DNA of 64,000 bases from Streptomyces sp. APSN-46.1 (GCF_022815725.1 NZ_JALGRF010000014.1:111192-175191), one strand, 5' to 3'; numbered from the stretch's first letter, positions 16,201 through 25,376 are shown. A program made the numbers and translations. The notes: a model not told the origin generated them from the sequence alone.

Positions 16201-18699
16201 GTGATCCGTCTCAGACGCTCCACGCTGCTCTTGCTGCACGCGCTTCTGTCGGCTCTCTTCGCCGCGCTGACGGGGATGGGCATCGCGCACGCGGCCGAGG
16301 CCCCTCAGGCCGACCCCTGCCGGCCCGATCAGCTCAGCGGAGCAAAGGTCACCGCATCGGCGAAATTCGACCACCGCGGCCGGGATTCCAGCAAGCTCAC
16401 CAGCACGATGGAAATCAAGATTCCAGCTACGTGGGGGCGTGCCTCCGACCTGCTCCTGGACACGCACTCACGCCACTACCGCTTCGCGCTGCGCTGCCTG
16501 CTGGGAAAGGTCTCCGTAGACACATTCTATGACGATGAGTGGCGCTTGAAGCCGCTGACGGTGAACGCCGACGGAAAATGGATCACCGTTCACTACGAGG
16601 CTGTCGACTGGGTGCAGGTGCTCGGCACGTATCTCGTCGGGCCCTGGCAGCTGGAGGCGGGAAAGAGCGAGTGGAAAATCCAGTTGACGCCTCCCCGGAA
16701 TCTGGCCGGCGCGACGTGGGATGACGTGCATGTCCGACTCGGCGGCCCTGGGGCTTTGTCAGCCGCCCCTCCGCCGACTTTCGGCGAAGAGGGCACCGTA
16801 CTGAGATGGCAGCACAGGAAGCCCAGTGGTGTTTTCAAGATCGATTTCCGCCCGCCTGCACCGCAGCATTGGGCTGCCATTACCGTATCGCGCGGACAGT
16901 TCTGGGAAAATCTGGGTTCCTATAGTGCGTCGGGCGTGTTCTGGTACATCGCCACGAGCACCCTTCTGTTCATTTCTGTCAGGCGGATTCGGGGAGGTCT
17001 GGGGGAGAATCTGGGACCGAAGGAGGAAGAGTCGCTCAAGGTGATGAAATCGTGGGCGATCTTGCAGGTCATTCTCGGTCTGGTCGTCTACATGGGCGAT
17101 AACGTCTATGATTTCCTGAATCACCGACTGTCGTGGAAGCGTGATTATACGCCAGCGGTCCTTCTGTTTTCCCTGATGCTCCTCGGGATCGTTCTCTGTT
17201 TCTTTGGAAAGGTAGGGAAACGTCTGCTCATCATCGTGTGCACGCTGACCTTCTGCCTGGCAGCCTCTTATTTCGTGGTCGAACTTTCCGAATCACCCCT
17301 GCTGCCCAACAGTGACACGCAAATTTCCTCTCCCGGTGCCTTGATTGCCGTACTCGCCTACTTTGTGGTCATTTTCGTGTGCTGCCTCGGAGTCGTTTCG
17401 GCTGGACAGCGGGTCCTGCTCATGGGGGACAGGGTCTTACCGCAATGGGTGACGGTGTCCGTGTCCTTCGTGGTATCGGCATCAACTCTCCTCTGGTCCT
17501 ACCTCGCCTTTGAGCGCGACTGGGAGCGCACGAGCTGGCTCGCAGGCCCTGAGTGGCCGGAATACGGGATGCAATGGGCAGCCTCTTACGACGACTGGTG
17601 GTGGTCGTGGTTCGCCGTCAATACGCTTGAGGCAGTGTTGACCGGCGCCTCATTCTTGACCTCGATGGCCCTCGTGGGGGTGCTCCGCGTCTGCCGGGTC
17701 GAACGGCGCGAGGATGACTCATTTACCCCCAACCAGGCGGAGAAGTTCCTGCTCGTGGTCCTCTTCGCTGTTGCCGTCGTGCCCGGCTACGGCTGGTATT
17801 TCGGGTTCTCGGGTTACATTCTCACTTTGGTTCTCGGCCTTGTTGCGGCCTGGAGTGTCCTGGCCTTCGGGTACTCCAAGTCCGTACTGGAGCAGCCGTC
17901 TGCGGACAATGATCCACTCGGGAAGGTCATCTCGCGGACCGATCGATCGGACGTGCTGCGCCTGGCGCGCCACTTTCGAGAGCTCCAGTCCCAGCTCCAG
18001 CACCTCAGTGCGGGAAGCTCTTCCGATCGCACCCTGGCGCAGGAGTCAATCGAGCGTGAAATCGATCGGATGGACCGGTGCCTGCCGGCAGGGGTCCGGC
18101 CTGTTGATCTGCCGTTCGCGTGCGGCCCTATGGCCACATGGTGGGGCAACGCTTGCAGGAGCGCACTCATCGCCTGTTTCATCGGTCTCCCAGCCACCGC
18201 ACTGATGTATTGGACTGAAACAGTTCACGGTGAATCATGGGTCTTTATCACATATAATGCCTCCGGCTTCCTCTCGATTATCCTTGATATTCTCTTCTGG
18301 CATGTCACCTGGGTGGCTGGAGGGTTCTTCCTGGGAGCGCTGTGGCGTGATCTACCCGGTCGTCACGGGCCAACCAAGGCGTTCTGCGTCGCGATCGCGT
18401 TCGCCATCCCGGTCGCGGTCCATCGGGTCATCGTTGAGACCATCGGACAGGGTGCGCAAGGCACGACCAGTGCCATTGCTGCCTTCGTTTCGGTGATGAC
18501 ATTCACCGGCTTCGTCATGGATGTACAGACATTCCAGAGCGAACGCCGTTATTGGCCGACCAACGCCAGCCTCGTCATGTACGTCTACCAGATGCGCCTC
18601 GCCTCGGTGGCGTTCTTCCTGGCGCAGCTCCTTGCGCTCGCCACGATCTGGAGAACGATTCGCGAGGGAGGCCCGACGGCACCTCCCCCGTCCCGATAG
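16201..18699 (+). CDS. Large polytopic membrane protein of unknown function, TTA codon present
   Basis: An 832-aa protein. Residues 1-33 form a signal peptide ending in AHAAEA. About 215 residues of probable beta-rich extracytoplasmic domain follow (CRPDQ..., RLGGPG...). Then come around a dozen hydrophobic helices from residue ~253 to ~815, broken by a charged cytoplasmic stretch near 585-640 (LARHFRELQSQLQHL). AAGGAGGA sits 10 bases before the GTG start. Base composition is clearly lower in GC than neighbours, and codon 413 (17437-17439) is an in-frame TTA, so translation should depend on the bldA tRNA. It may belong to a Streptomyces family of unknown function (DUF6185 by memory, unverified). 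Confidence 0.8.
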   Translation: MIRLRRSTLLLLHALLSALFAALTGMGIAHAAEAPQADPCRPDQLSGAKVTASAKFDHRGRDSSKLTSTMEIKIPATWGRASDLLLDTHSRHYRFALRCLLGKVSVDTFYDDEWRLKPLTVNADGKWITVHYEAVDWVQVLGTYLVGPWQLEAGKSEWKIQLTPPRNLAGATWDDVHVRLGGPGALSAAPPPTFGEEGTVLRWQHRKPSGVFKIDFRPPAPQHWAAITVSRGQFWENLGSYSASGVFWYIATSTLLFISVRRIRGGLGENLGPKEEESLKVMKSWAILQVILGLVVYMGDNVYDFLNHRLSWKRDYTPAVLLFSLMLLGIVLCFFGKVGKRLLIIVCTLTFCLAASYFVVELSESPLLPNSDTQISSPGALIAVLAYFVVIFVCCLGVVSAGQRVLLMGDRVLPQWVTVSVSFVVSASTLLWSYLAFERDWERTSWLAGPEWPEYGMQWAASYDDWWWSWFAVNTLEAVLTGASFLTSMALVGVLRVCRVERREDDSFTPNQAEKFLLVVLFAVAVVPGYGWYFGFSGYILTLVLGLVAAWSVLAFGYSKSVLEQPSADNDPLGKVISRTDRSDVLRLARHFRELQSQLQHLSAGSSSDRTLAQESIEREIDRMDRCLPAGVRPVDLPFACGPMATWWGNACRSALIACFIGLPATALMYWTETVHGESWVFITYNASGFLSIILDILFWHVTWVAGGFFLGALWRDLPGRHGPTKAFCVAIAFAIPVAVHRVIVETIGQGAQGTTSAIAAFVSVMTFTGFVMDVQTFQSERRYWPTNASLVMYVYQMRLASVAFFLAQLLALATIWRTIREGGPTAPPPSR

Positions 18700-18709
18700 C
18701 TCGGCCCGG

Positions 18710-18937
18710 TCACCCCTCGAAGAGCGGGCCCGTCGGCCAGATGGGGGCCGTCGTGACCCGGGACCACTCCGGGTCGCGGCGTCCCGGCAGGGTGCGCCCG
18801 TCGGTGGCCCAGCGGGCCAGCAGCGCGCGGTAGATCGGCGGGTCGGGCTGCCGCTGCTGAACCGATTCTTCGTAACCGTGCGGCGTCGGGCGCCGGCGCC
18901 GTCCCGTTCTTGGCGCGGGGGTGTCGAGTGCGGTCAT
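18710..18937 (-). CDS. Small basic protein of unknown function
   Basis: 75 residues: an Arg-rich N-terminal part (TGRRRRPTPHGY), a predicted helix (PIYRALLARWATDGRTLPG) and a Trp-containing tail ending GPLFEG. Codon use has Streptomyces third-position bias. The ATG at 18937 is inferred; a longer in-frame start reaches 19018 but would run into the operator region of the divergent gene. Small proteins of this pattern occur in other streptomycetes, from memory only. Function unknown. Confidence 0.5.
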   Translation of the reverse strand: MTALDTPAPRTGRRRRPTPHGYEESVQQRQPDPPIYRALLARWATDGRTLPGRRDPEWSRVTTAPIWPTGPLFEG

Positions 18938-19040
18938 ACCGCACCAACGCGCCGCGCGACCCGCGGGTAACCCCACCCGCCCTCCGGGGATCCGTTCGAG
19001 ATGTCCCCGTCCCGGCACGACTGTGGTCGCGGCCAGCGTA

Positions 19041-19057
19041 TCTGACGTACCGTCATA
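19041..19057 (+). promoter_or_regulatory. TCTGACG-N3-CGTCA operator upstream of the DUF/kinase pair
   Basis: TGACG (19043-19047) and CGTCA (19051-19055) form a perfect inverted repeat around TAC, 43 bases before the ATG at 19099. The same core occurs at 53898-53910, at essentially the same distance from the start of another gene pair. The symmetry and size suit a TetR-type repressor site. Confidence 0.6.
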
Positions 19058-19098
19058 TCTGCCCAGCCGTCCGCCACCGCGCCCCCAGGAGGTTTGCC

Positions 19099-20232
19099 AT
19101 GCCCGCGGACCGCCCCATAGCCCTCGACGAGTACCCCATCCACCAGGCCCCCCTGTCGATGAAGCACGTCGTCAGCGGCGACCGGAACGCCTACGACCGC
19201 TGCATCTTCCACGTCTTCGACCACGCCGGCCGGGCCGTCCTCATCCTCGGCCTCGGCGTCTACCCCAACGCCGGGGTCATCGACGCCTACGCCACCCTCC
19301 GGATCGGTGACGAACTCCTCGCCGTCCGCGCCTCCGACGCCCTCGCGGACGACCGCATGAACCTGTCCGTCGGCCCGCTCCGCGTCATCGTCGACACCCC
19401 GCTGAGGCGGATCACCCTCCAGTGCGACGCCGACCCCGCCGACCCCGACGGGCTCTCGTACGACCTCACCTGGACCGCCGAGTTCCCGGCCGTCTGGGAG
19501 CCCCACCACGTCCAGCGCCGCGGCGACCGCCTCATGCTCGAAGGCCGCCGCTTCGTCCAGGCCGGCAACGTCACCGGCACCATCCGGGCCAAGGGCGAGG
19601 AGCACACCCTCACCCCGCACGAGTGGACCGGCACCCGCGACCGCAGCTGGGGCGTGCGCCCCATCCCCGGCGAGGACGGCGGGCGGGCCGCCGAGGAGTA
19701 CCGGCCCGAGGGATTCCACTGGCTCTGGATCCCCGTCCGCTTCGAGGACCGCTTCCTCATGGTCATCGCCCAGGAGGACGCCGACGGCCACCGCACCCTC
19801 AACGAGGCCGTCCAGGTCTTCCCCGAGGGCAGCGGCCGAGGCGACGTCCAGCTCGGCTGGCCCCACACCGAGATCCGCTACCTCCCCGGCACCCGCCACC
19901 CCGAGAGCGCCGTCGTCCACCTCGCCGACCCGTCCCGCAAGCCCCTCGAACTCGGCGTGGAGATCCTGGCCTCCTCCCCGCTCGCCGTCGGCGCCGGCTA
20001 CCCGCCCGCCGCCGACTGGCAACACGGCACCTGGCAGGGCCGCGGCTGGACCGACCGCCGTGTCTACGACCTCTCCGACGCGGCCGCCCACCCCATGGCC
20101 GCCTTCGGAGTCACCGACCACTCGGCCCGCTTCACCCTCGACGGCCGCATCGGCCACGGCATCTTCGAGCACGGCAGCTTCGGCCGCCACGACCCCAGTG
20201 GCTTCGCCGACTACAGCTCCGTCGCCCGATGA
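19099..20232 (+). CDS. Conserved beta-sandwich-like protein (DUF7064/7065-type), partner of an APH-fold kinase
   Basis: A 377-aa soluble protein rich in Trp, His and beta-strand-like stretches: N-terminal RCIFHVFDHAGRAVLILGLGVYPN, central WTGTRDRSWGVRP, C-terminal GHGIFEHGSFGRHDPSGF. It has no signal peptide or membrane span. AGGAGG at 19087-19092 supports this ATG. Proteins of this type accompany phosphotransferase-family kinases and lipid or steroid genes in actinobacteria; the DUF assignment is from memory and unverified. It shares an operon with the kinase that follows and lies behind the TGACG-N3-CGTCA operator. Function unknown. Confidence 0.68.
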   Translation: MPADRPIALDEYPIHQAPLSMKHVVSGDRNAYDRCIFHVFDHAGRAVLILGLGVYPNAGVIDAYATLRIGDELLAVRASDALADDRMNLSVGPLRVIVDTPLRRITLQCDADPADPDGLSYDLTWTAEFPAVWEPHHVQRRGDRLMLEGRRFVQAGNVTGTIRAKGEEHTLTPHEWTGTRDRSWGVRPIPGEDGGRAAEEYRPEGFHWLWIPVRFEDRFLMVIAQEDADGHRTLNEAVQVFPEGSGRGDVQLGWPHTEIRYLPGTRHPESAVVHLADPSRKPLELGVEILASSPLAVGAGYPPAADWQHGTWQGRGWTDRRVYDLSDAAAHPMAAFGVTDHSARFTLDGRIGHGIFEHGSFGRHDPSGFADYSSVAR

Positions 20233-20270
20233 CTCCCGCCGCGACACCGCCGCAGGAAAGGGGAAACCAC

Positions 20271-21407
20271 ATGGCGGCATCGGCACCACGTCCGCGCACC
20301 TCCACCCGCGACCCCGAGGAACTCGGCCGCCGCCTCACGGCCTGGCTCGACACCAGGCTCCCCGGCGCCAAGGCCACCCGCCCCACGGTCCCCGGCTCCA
20401 ACGGCATGTCCAGCGAGACCCTGCTCTTCGACATCGAGCACCCCGACGCCCCGGTCCGCGCCTGCGCCCTGCGCCTCGCCGCCGACCCGGCCGCCTACAC
20501 CGTGTTCCCCACCTACGACATGCCCCGCCAGCACCGCGTGATGAGCCTGGTCGCCGAGCACACCGACCTGCCCGTCCCACGCGTGCTGTGGCTGGAAGAA
20601 GACCCCCGCCCGCTCGGCGCGCCGTTCTTCGTCATGGCCCGCGCCGAGGGCAGGGTCCCGCCCGATGTCATGCCCTACACCTACGAGGGCAACTGGCTGC
20701 ACGCCGCGACCGACACCGAACGCGCCGCACTGCAAGAGGCGAGCATCTCCCTGCTCGCCCGCCTGCACGACCAGTTCCCTGCCAAGGAAGCCGAGTTCCT
20801 CCTCCCGGACGGCCAGGACGGCCAGAAGGGAAGGGGCGGCCAGGGCGGCCAGGGCAGCCCGCTGCGCCGCCACGTCGACGCCCAACGCGCCTACTACGCC
20901 TGGGTGGTCGCCGGACTCGCCCCGTCCCCCCTGCTGGAGCGGGCGTTCGACCGGCTGGAGGAACTCTGGCCGGCCGACGAGGGACCGGCCGTCCTCAACT
21001 GGGGCGACGCCCGGATCGGCAACGTCGTCTACGAGGCCGACGGCTTCGCCCCGGTCGCCGTCCTCGACTGGGAGATGGCGGCCCTCGCCCCGCGCGAGGT
21101 GGACCTCGGCTGGACCGTCTACCTGCACCGCTTCTTCCAGGACCTGACGGTGAGTTTCGGCCAGCCCGGCCTGCCGGACTTCCTGCGCCGCGAGGACCTG
21201 GAACGCCGCTACGCCGAGCTCACCGGGCACACCCCGCGGGACATGGAGTTCCACACCCTGTACGCCGCCCTGCGGCACGGGATCGTGATGCTGCGCATCG
21301 CCTACCGGCAAGCGCACTTCGGCGAGGTCGAGATCCCGGCCGACCCGGACGGGCTGATCCTGCACCACGCCACTCTCGCCGCCATGGTGCAGGGCACGTA
21401 CTGGTAA
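20271..21407 (+). CDS. APH-type phosphotransferase family protein (ACAD10-like kinase fold)
   Basis: A 378-aa aminoglycoside-phosphotransferase-fold protein with an N-terminal nucleotide lobe (GSNGMSSETLLFD; then ALRL with the putative ATP Lys region). The Brenner-type motif reads NWGDARIGNVVYE, with Asn where most members have His. The metal Asp is in VLDWEMAAL. AGGAAAGGGG at 20254-20263 supports ATG 20271; ATG 20229 overlaps the upstream stop (ATGA) and is an alternative. A Gly/Gln-rich insert (GQDGQKGRGGQGGQG) interrupts the C-lobe. Such proteins phosphorylate small hydroxylated molecules; the partner gene and operator suggest a lipid-like substrate, by inference. Confidence 0.82.
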   Translation: MAASAPRPRTSTRDPEELGRRLTAWLDTRLPGAKATRPTVPGSNGMSSETLLFDIEHPDAPVRACALRLAADPAAYTVFPTYDMPRQHRVMSLVAEHTDLPVPRVLWLEEDPRPLGAPFFVMARAEGRVPPDVMPYTYEGNWLHAATDTERAALQEASISLLARLHDQFPAKEAEFLLPDGQDGQKGRGGQGGQGSPLRRHVDAQRAYYAWVVAGLAPSPLLERAFDRLEELWPADEGPAVLNWGDARIGNVVYEADGFAPVAVLDWEMAALAPREVDLGWTVYLHRFFQDLTVSFGQPGLPDFLRREDLERRYAELTGHTPRDMEFHTLYAALRHGIVMLRIAYRQAHFGEVEIPADPDGLILHHATLAAMVQGTYW

Positions 21408-21413
21408 ACCGGA

Positions 21414-21860
21414 TCAGGCGGCCTGCGCGTGCTGCCGCATCTGCGGCGGCAGCGCCGGCTCCGGCACGCGCACGGGACGGGAACCCGGACCGCCGACGTG
21501 CGAGAAGGGCTGCGTCCGCCAGTCCAGCCCCTGCGGCAGGGCCAGGAGTACGACGGGTTCCAGCTCCTGGGGACCTTCGGCCTGGAGGGTTCCCACGGTC
21601 GGCAGCGCGTCCGAGACCGGCCGGCCCGTACCCGCGCACACCGTGAGCCCGAACGGGTTCCACGGGGTCAGGCACAGCGCGTGCTGCGGGAGGTTCTCCT
21701 CGTCGGCGACGAGCGCGATCGACTGGCCGCAGTCGGGGCAGACCGCGTGGTGGATCTCGAAGCCGTCGGCGTCTTCGAGATAGTCCGCGTCGTCGGAGTC
21801 GCCTTCGAGGAGTTCGAGGGGCTCCGGTTCGGTGCGACCGGCGCGCTTGGTGTTCAGCAT
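21414..21860 (-). CDS. Conserved hypothetical protein with CxxC
   Basis: 148 residues, acidic N-terminal part (LLEGDSDDADYLEDADG), then a short VCPDCGQSIALV unit with one CxxC pair and a C-terminal part rich in Pro/Gln and Leu. With a single CxxC a zinc ribbon would need other ligands (His or distant Cys), so metal binding is doubtful. AAGGGGGAG lies 7 bases before the ATG at 21860, which rejects the longer frame. It converges on the kinase gene with almost no gap. Function unknown. Confidence 0.65.
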   Translation of the reverse strand: MLNTKRAGRTEPEPLELLEGDSDDADYLEDADGFEIHHAVCPDCGQSIALVADEENLPQHALCLTPWNPFGLTVCAGTGRPVSDALPTVGTLQAEGPQELEPVVLLALPQGLDWRTQPFSHVGGPGSRPVRVPEPALPPQMRQHAQAA

Positions 21861-22069
21861 GGATGTACTCCCCCTTGGGTGGGCCGGGCGGGCTGGTTCT
21901 TCGGCCACGGCCAAAGCAAGCACTTCCCGCCGCGCGGCACGAGTAACCAACAACGGACCGGCCCGCGCCCTCATATGCCTGTGGCCTTGGTCACATGCCC
22001 GGCGCAGGTGCCGTTTCATCCGTGGACACCGCTGGGCGTGGAGCCGTGTTGGCCGTAGGTTGTGCGGCT

Positions 22070-22519
22070 ATGAGCGCAATGGAGGAGCTGGACCGCCAGA
22101 TCGTTGATCTGCTCGTGCGGGACGGGCGGATGAGCTACACGGATCTGGGCAAGGCCACGGGACTGTCCACGTCGGCGGTCCATCAGCGGGTACGCCGCCT
22201 GGAGCAGCGCGGAGTGATCCGGGGATACGCGGCCGTGGTCGACCCCGAGGCCGTCGGGCTGCCCCTGACCGCCTTCATCTCCGTCAAGCCGTTCGACCCG
22301 AGCGCCCCGGACGACATCGCCGAGCGCCTCGCCGGCGTCCCGGAGATCGAGGCCTGCCACAGCGTCGCCGGCGACGAGAACTACATCCTCAAGGTCCGCG
22401 TGGCCACCCCGCTGGAACTCGAAGACCTCCTGGGCCGGCTGCGCGCCCTCGCCCACGTCTCCACCCGTACCACGGTGGTCCTCTCCACCCCGTACGAAGC
22501 CCGCCCGCCCCGCGTTTGA
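22070..22519 (+). CDS. Lrp/AsnC-family transcriptional regulator
   Basis: A 149-aa regulator: an N-terminal HTH (LDRQIVDLLVRDGRMSYTDLGKATGLSTSAVHQRVRRLEQRGVI) and a C-terminal RAM domain with the ligand-loop GDENYILKV. Lrp proteins form octamers and sense amino acids. No ribosome site is visible; TAGGTT at 22056-22061 would place the transcript start at or near the ATG, suggesting a leaderless mRNA. The following amidohydrolase, 137 bases on, may be a target. Confidence 0.9.
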   Translation: MSAMEELDRQIVDLLVRDGRMSYTDLGKATGLSTSAVHQRVRRLEQRGVIRGYAAVVDPEAVGLPLTAFISVKPFDPSAPDDIAERLAGVPEIEACHSVAGDENYILKVRVATPLELEDLLGRLRALAHVSTRTTVVLSTPYEARPPRV

Positions 22520-22656
22520 GTCCTTCACGCCCCGCTCGCGCCGCTCGCCCCGCTCGCGCGGTCCGCGCCGGCGGGCGGGGTGGGGGAGCCGCCCGCCGGG
22601 CTCCCGGACCGCACCCGCGTCCGGCCGCGCCCGGCGGAGGAGCGAAACTTGTCCGC

Positions 22657-24285
22657 ATGACCGAGCACGCGATCCCCGCCCCCAGCGACCCCACCCGCAC
22701 CGTCCTCCTGCGCGGCGGCGAAGTGCACAGCCCCGCCGACCCCTTCGCCACCGCGATGGTCGTCGAGCGCGGCCACATCGCCTGGGTCGGCTCCGAAGGC
22801 GCCGCCGACGCCTTCGCACAGGGCGTCGACGAGGTCGTCGACCTCGAAGGAGCGCTCGTCACCCCCGCCTTCACCGACGCCCACGTCCACACCACCTCCG
22901 CCGGCCTGGCCCTGACCGGGCTCGACCTCTCCGGGGCCCGCTCCCTCGCCGAAGCCCTCGACCGGGTGCGCGCGTACGCCGACAGCCGCCCCGCCGACCG
23001 GGTGCTCCTCGGGCACGGCTGGGACGCCGCCCGCTGGCCCGAGCGGCGCGCCCCGCACCGCGAGGAACTCGACCGGGCCACCGGGGGCCGCCCGCTCTAC
23101 CTGAGCCGCATCGACGTGCACTCCGCCGTCGTGACCACCGCCCTGCTGGACCTCGTCCCCGAGGTCTCCGATGTCTCCGCGCGCGGCGACGAACCGCTGA
23201 CCCGCGACGACCACCACGCCGTACGGGCCGCCGCGCTCGCCGCCCTCACCCCGGCCCAGCGCGCCGAGGCCCAGCGGGCCGCCCTGGACCGGGCCGCTTC
23301 CCTCGGCATCGGCTCCGTGCACGAGTGCGGCGGCCCCGGCATCTCCTCCGCCGAGGACTTCACCGCCCTCCTCGACCTGGCCGCGCGGCGCCCCGGGCCG
23401 CGCGTCTTCGGCTACTGGGCCGACCGGGACCTCGACCAGGCCAAGGCCCTCGGCGCGATCGGCGCCGCCGGCGACCTCTTCGTGGACGGCGCCCTCGGCT
23501 CGCACACCGCCTGCCTGCACGCCCCGTACGCCGACGCCGGCCACACCGGCACCGGATACCTCGACGCCCACGCCGTCGCGGAACACATCGCCGCCTGCAC
23601 CGAGGCGGGACTCCAGGCCGGCTTCCACGCCATCGGCGACGCCGCGATCACCGCCGTCGTCGAAGGGGCCCGCGCGGCCGCCGCGACGGTGGGACTGGAC
23701 CGCGTCCGCGCCGCCCGCCACCGAGTCGAGCACGCCGAGATGATGACCCCGGCCACCATCGCCGCCTTCGCGGAACTCGGCCTGACCGCCTCCGTGCAGC
23801 CCGCCTTCGACGCGGCCTGGGGCGGCGAGGACGGCATGTACGCGGACCGGCTCGGAGCCGAGCGCGCCCGTACCCTCAACCCCTTCGCCGCCCTCCTCAA
23901 GGCCGGCGTGCCCCTCGCGTTCGGCTCCGACGCGCCCGTGACCCCGCTCGACCCGTGGGGCACCGTACGCGCGGCCGCCTTCCACCGGACCCCCGAGCAC
24001 CGGATCTCCGTACGGGCCGCCTTCACCGCCCACACCCGGGGCGGCTGGCGTGCCCTGGGCCGGGACGACGCCGGGGTCCTCGTCCCCGGCGCCCCGGCCG
24101 ACTACGCCGTCTGGCAGACCGGGGAACTGGTGGTCCAGGCCCCCGACGACCGGGTCGCCCGCTGGTCCACGGACCCCCGCTCCGGCACGCCCGGACTGCC
24201 CGACCTGAGCCCCGGCCGGGAGCTGCCGGTGTGCCTCGCCACCGTCGTCGGTGGCCGGGAGGCATTCGTACGGCCACAGGGGTGA
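22657..24285 (+). CDS. Amidohydrolase family protein (YtcJ-like, amidohydro_3)
   Basis: This 542-aa metal-dependent hydrolase has the beta-barrel entrance HxH (H76, H78 in TDAHVHTT), later metal or catalytic His residues in FHAIGDAA and HRVEHAE, and the Asp of GSDAPVTPLDPW. The N- and C-terminal beta-sandwich (RGGEVHSP; ADYAVWQTGELV) is typical of the YtcJ subgroup, which acts on exocyclic amide or carbamate bonds of largely unknown substrates. It has no signal peptide. GGAGGAG is about 14 bases from the ATG, which is far, and a GAAACT element 5-10 bases upstream suggests a leaderless message instead. Confidence 0.85.
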   Translation: MTEHAIPAPSDPTRTVLLRGGEVHSPADPFATAMVVERGHIAWVGSEGAADAFAQGVDEVVDLEGALVTPAFTDAHVHTTSAGLALTGLDLSGARSLAEALDRVRAYADSRPADRVLLGHGWDAARWPERRAPHREELDRATGGRPLYLSRIDVHSAVVTTALLDLVPEVSDVSARGDEPLTRDDHHAVRAAALAALTPAQRAEAQRAALDRAASLGIGSVHECGGPGISSAEDFTALLDLAARRPGPRVFGYWADRDLDQAKALGAIGAAGDLFVDGALGSHTACLHAPYADAGHTGTGYLDAHAVAEHIAACTEAGLQAGFHAIGDAAITAVVEGARAAAATVGLDRVRAARHRVEHAEMMTPATIAAFAELGLTASVQPAFDAAWGGEDGMYADRLGAERARTLNPFAALLKAGVPLAFGSDAPVTPLDPWGTVRAAAFHRTPEHRISVRAAFTAHTRGGWRALGRDDAGVLVPGAPADYAVWQTGELVVQAPDDRVARWSTDPRSGTPGLPDLSPGRELPVCLATVVGGREAFVRPQG

Positions 24286-24434
24286 TCCGGCGGGCCTCGG
24301 TTCGGTACGGGCGGCCGGACCCGGATAGGTTCGGCCGGGCCCACCATCAGGACGTCCGTTCCGGAGGATCCGATAGCTCAGCGCACCCGCGCCTCGGGGG
24401 CGAGGGAAGGTTTCGCCGGGCGGCGGTGGCCCCG

Positions 24435-24524
24435 GATCGGAGCCCGGCGGTCCAGTAGACAACGGTCCCGGGGGCCCGCAGCCAGCGGGAACCGGACCGG
24501 CCCGAAGGACCCCGGGCTCCGATC
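24435..24524 (+). other. Strong nested RNA-like fold in the gap before ppm1
   Basis: In the 299-base gap 24286-24584, GATCGGAGCCCGG (24435-24447) is perfectly complementary to 24512-24524. The pairing extends to GGTCC/GGACC with one bulged base (about 18 bp). Inside, a GGTCC/GGACC pair and a CCCGC/GCGGG hairpin continue the nesting. TAAAAT follows at 24532. It may be a terminator for the amidohydrolase, a 5' leader structure of ppm1 or a small RNA. The remainder of the gap shows nothing recognisable. Confidence 0.45.
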
Positions 24525-24584
24525 GCTGTTCTAAAATCATCCTGCTGTGACTGGACGACGTACGAGAACACACAAGGGGACCCA

Positions 24585-25376
24585 GTGAGCGACGGCGGAC
24601 AGCGGAGCTACGGACCACTCGGCACAGCCTTGGTGATCATCCCGACCTACAACGAGGCGGAGAACATCGGGCTGATCGTCGGGCGCGTCCGCGCGGCGGT
24701 CCCCGCCGCCCACGTCCTGGTCGCCGACGACAACAGCCCGGACGGCACCGGCAAGCTCGCCGACGAACTGGCTGCCGCCGACGACCACGTCCACGTCCTG
24801 CACCGCAAGGGCAAGGAAGGCCTCGGCGCCGCCTACCTCGCGGGCTTCTCGTGGGCCCTGGAGCGCGACTACGGCGTCATCGTGGAGATGGACGCCGACG
24901 GCTCCCACCAGCCGGAGGAACTGCCCAGGCTGCTCACCGCCCTCGCCGGAGCCGACCTCGTCCTCGGCTCCCGCTGGGTGCCGGGCGGCCGGGTCGTCAA
25001 CTGGCCCAAGAGCCGCGAGGTCCTCTCGCGCGGCGGCTCCACCTACTCCCGGCTGCTGCTGGACGTGCCGATCCGCGATGTGACCGGCGGCTACCGCGCC
25101 TTCCGCCGCGAGACCCTGGAGGGCCTGGGCCTGGAGGACGTGGCCTCCGCCGGCTACTGCTTCCAGGTGGACCTGGCCCGCAGGGCGGTACGGAAGGGCT
25201 TCCACGTGGTGGAGGTGCCCATCACCTTCGTCGAGCGTGAGTTCGGCGACAGCAAGATGAGCAAGGATATCGTCGTCGAGGCCCTGTGGCGGGTCACCCA
25301 GTGGGGCCTCAAGGCGCGCACGGCTAAGCTGACGGACCTCGCCACCGGCAAGACCGACCACAAGCCCGCCCCTTAG
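24585..25376 (+). CDS. ppm1: Polyprenol monophosphomannose synthase
   Basis: A 263-aa GT2-family cytoplasmic-face glycosyltransferase that transfers mannose from GDP-mannose to polyprenyl phosphate, the donor for protein O-mannosylation and for lipoglycan mannosylation. It shows VIIPTYNEAENI, LVADDNSPDGT, the EMDADGSHQPE metal site (DAD) and GSRWVPGG, all as in Ppm1/Dpm1. It lacks the membrane acyltransferase domain fused in some mycobacteria, as expected for Streptomyces. CAAGGGGA precedes the GTG start. fxsA follows in the same direction. Confidence 0.93.
   Translation: MSDGGQRSYGPLGTALVIIPTYNEAENIGLIVGRVRAAVPAAHVLVADDNSPDGTGKLADELAAADDHVHVLHRKGKEGLGAAYLAGFSWALERDYGVIVEMDADGSHQPEELPRLLTALAGADLVLGSRWVPGGRVVNWPKSREVLSRGGSTYSRLLLDVPIRDVTGGYRAFRRETLEGLGLEDVASAGYCFQVDLARRAVRKGFHVVEVPITFVEREFGDSKMSKDIVVEALWRVTQWGLKARTAKLTDLATGKTDHKPAP

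Noticed and set aside
14359..18699. Biosynthetic gene cluster around the amine oxidase
   Set aside because: No synthase, carrier protein or tailoring genes adjoin it.
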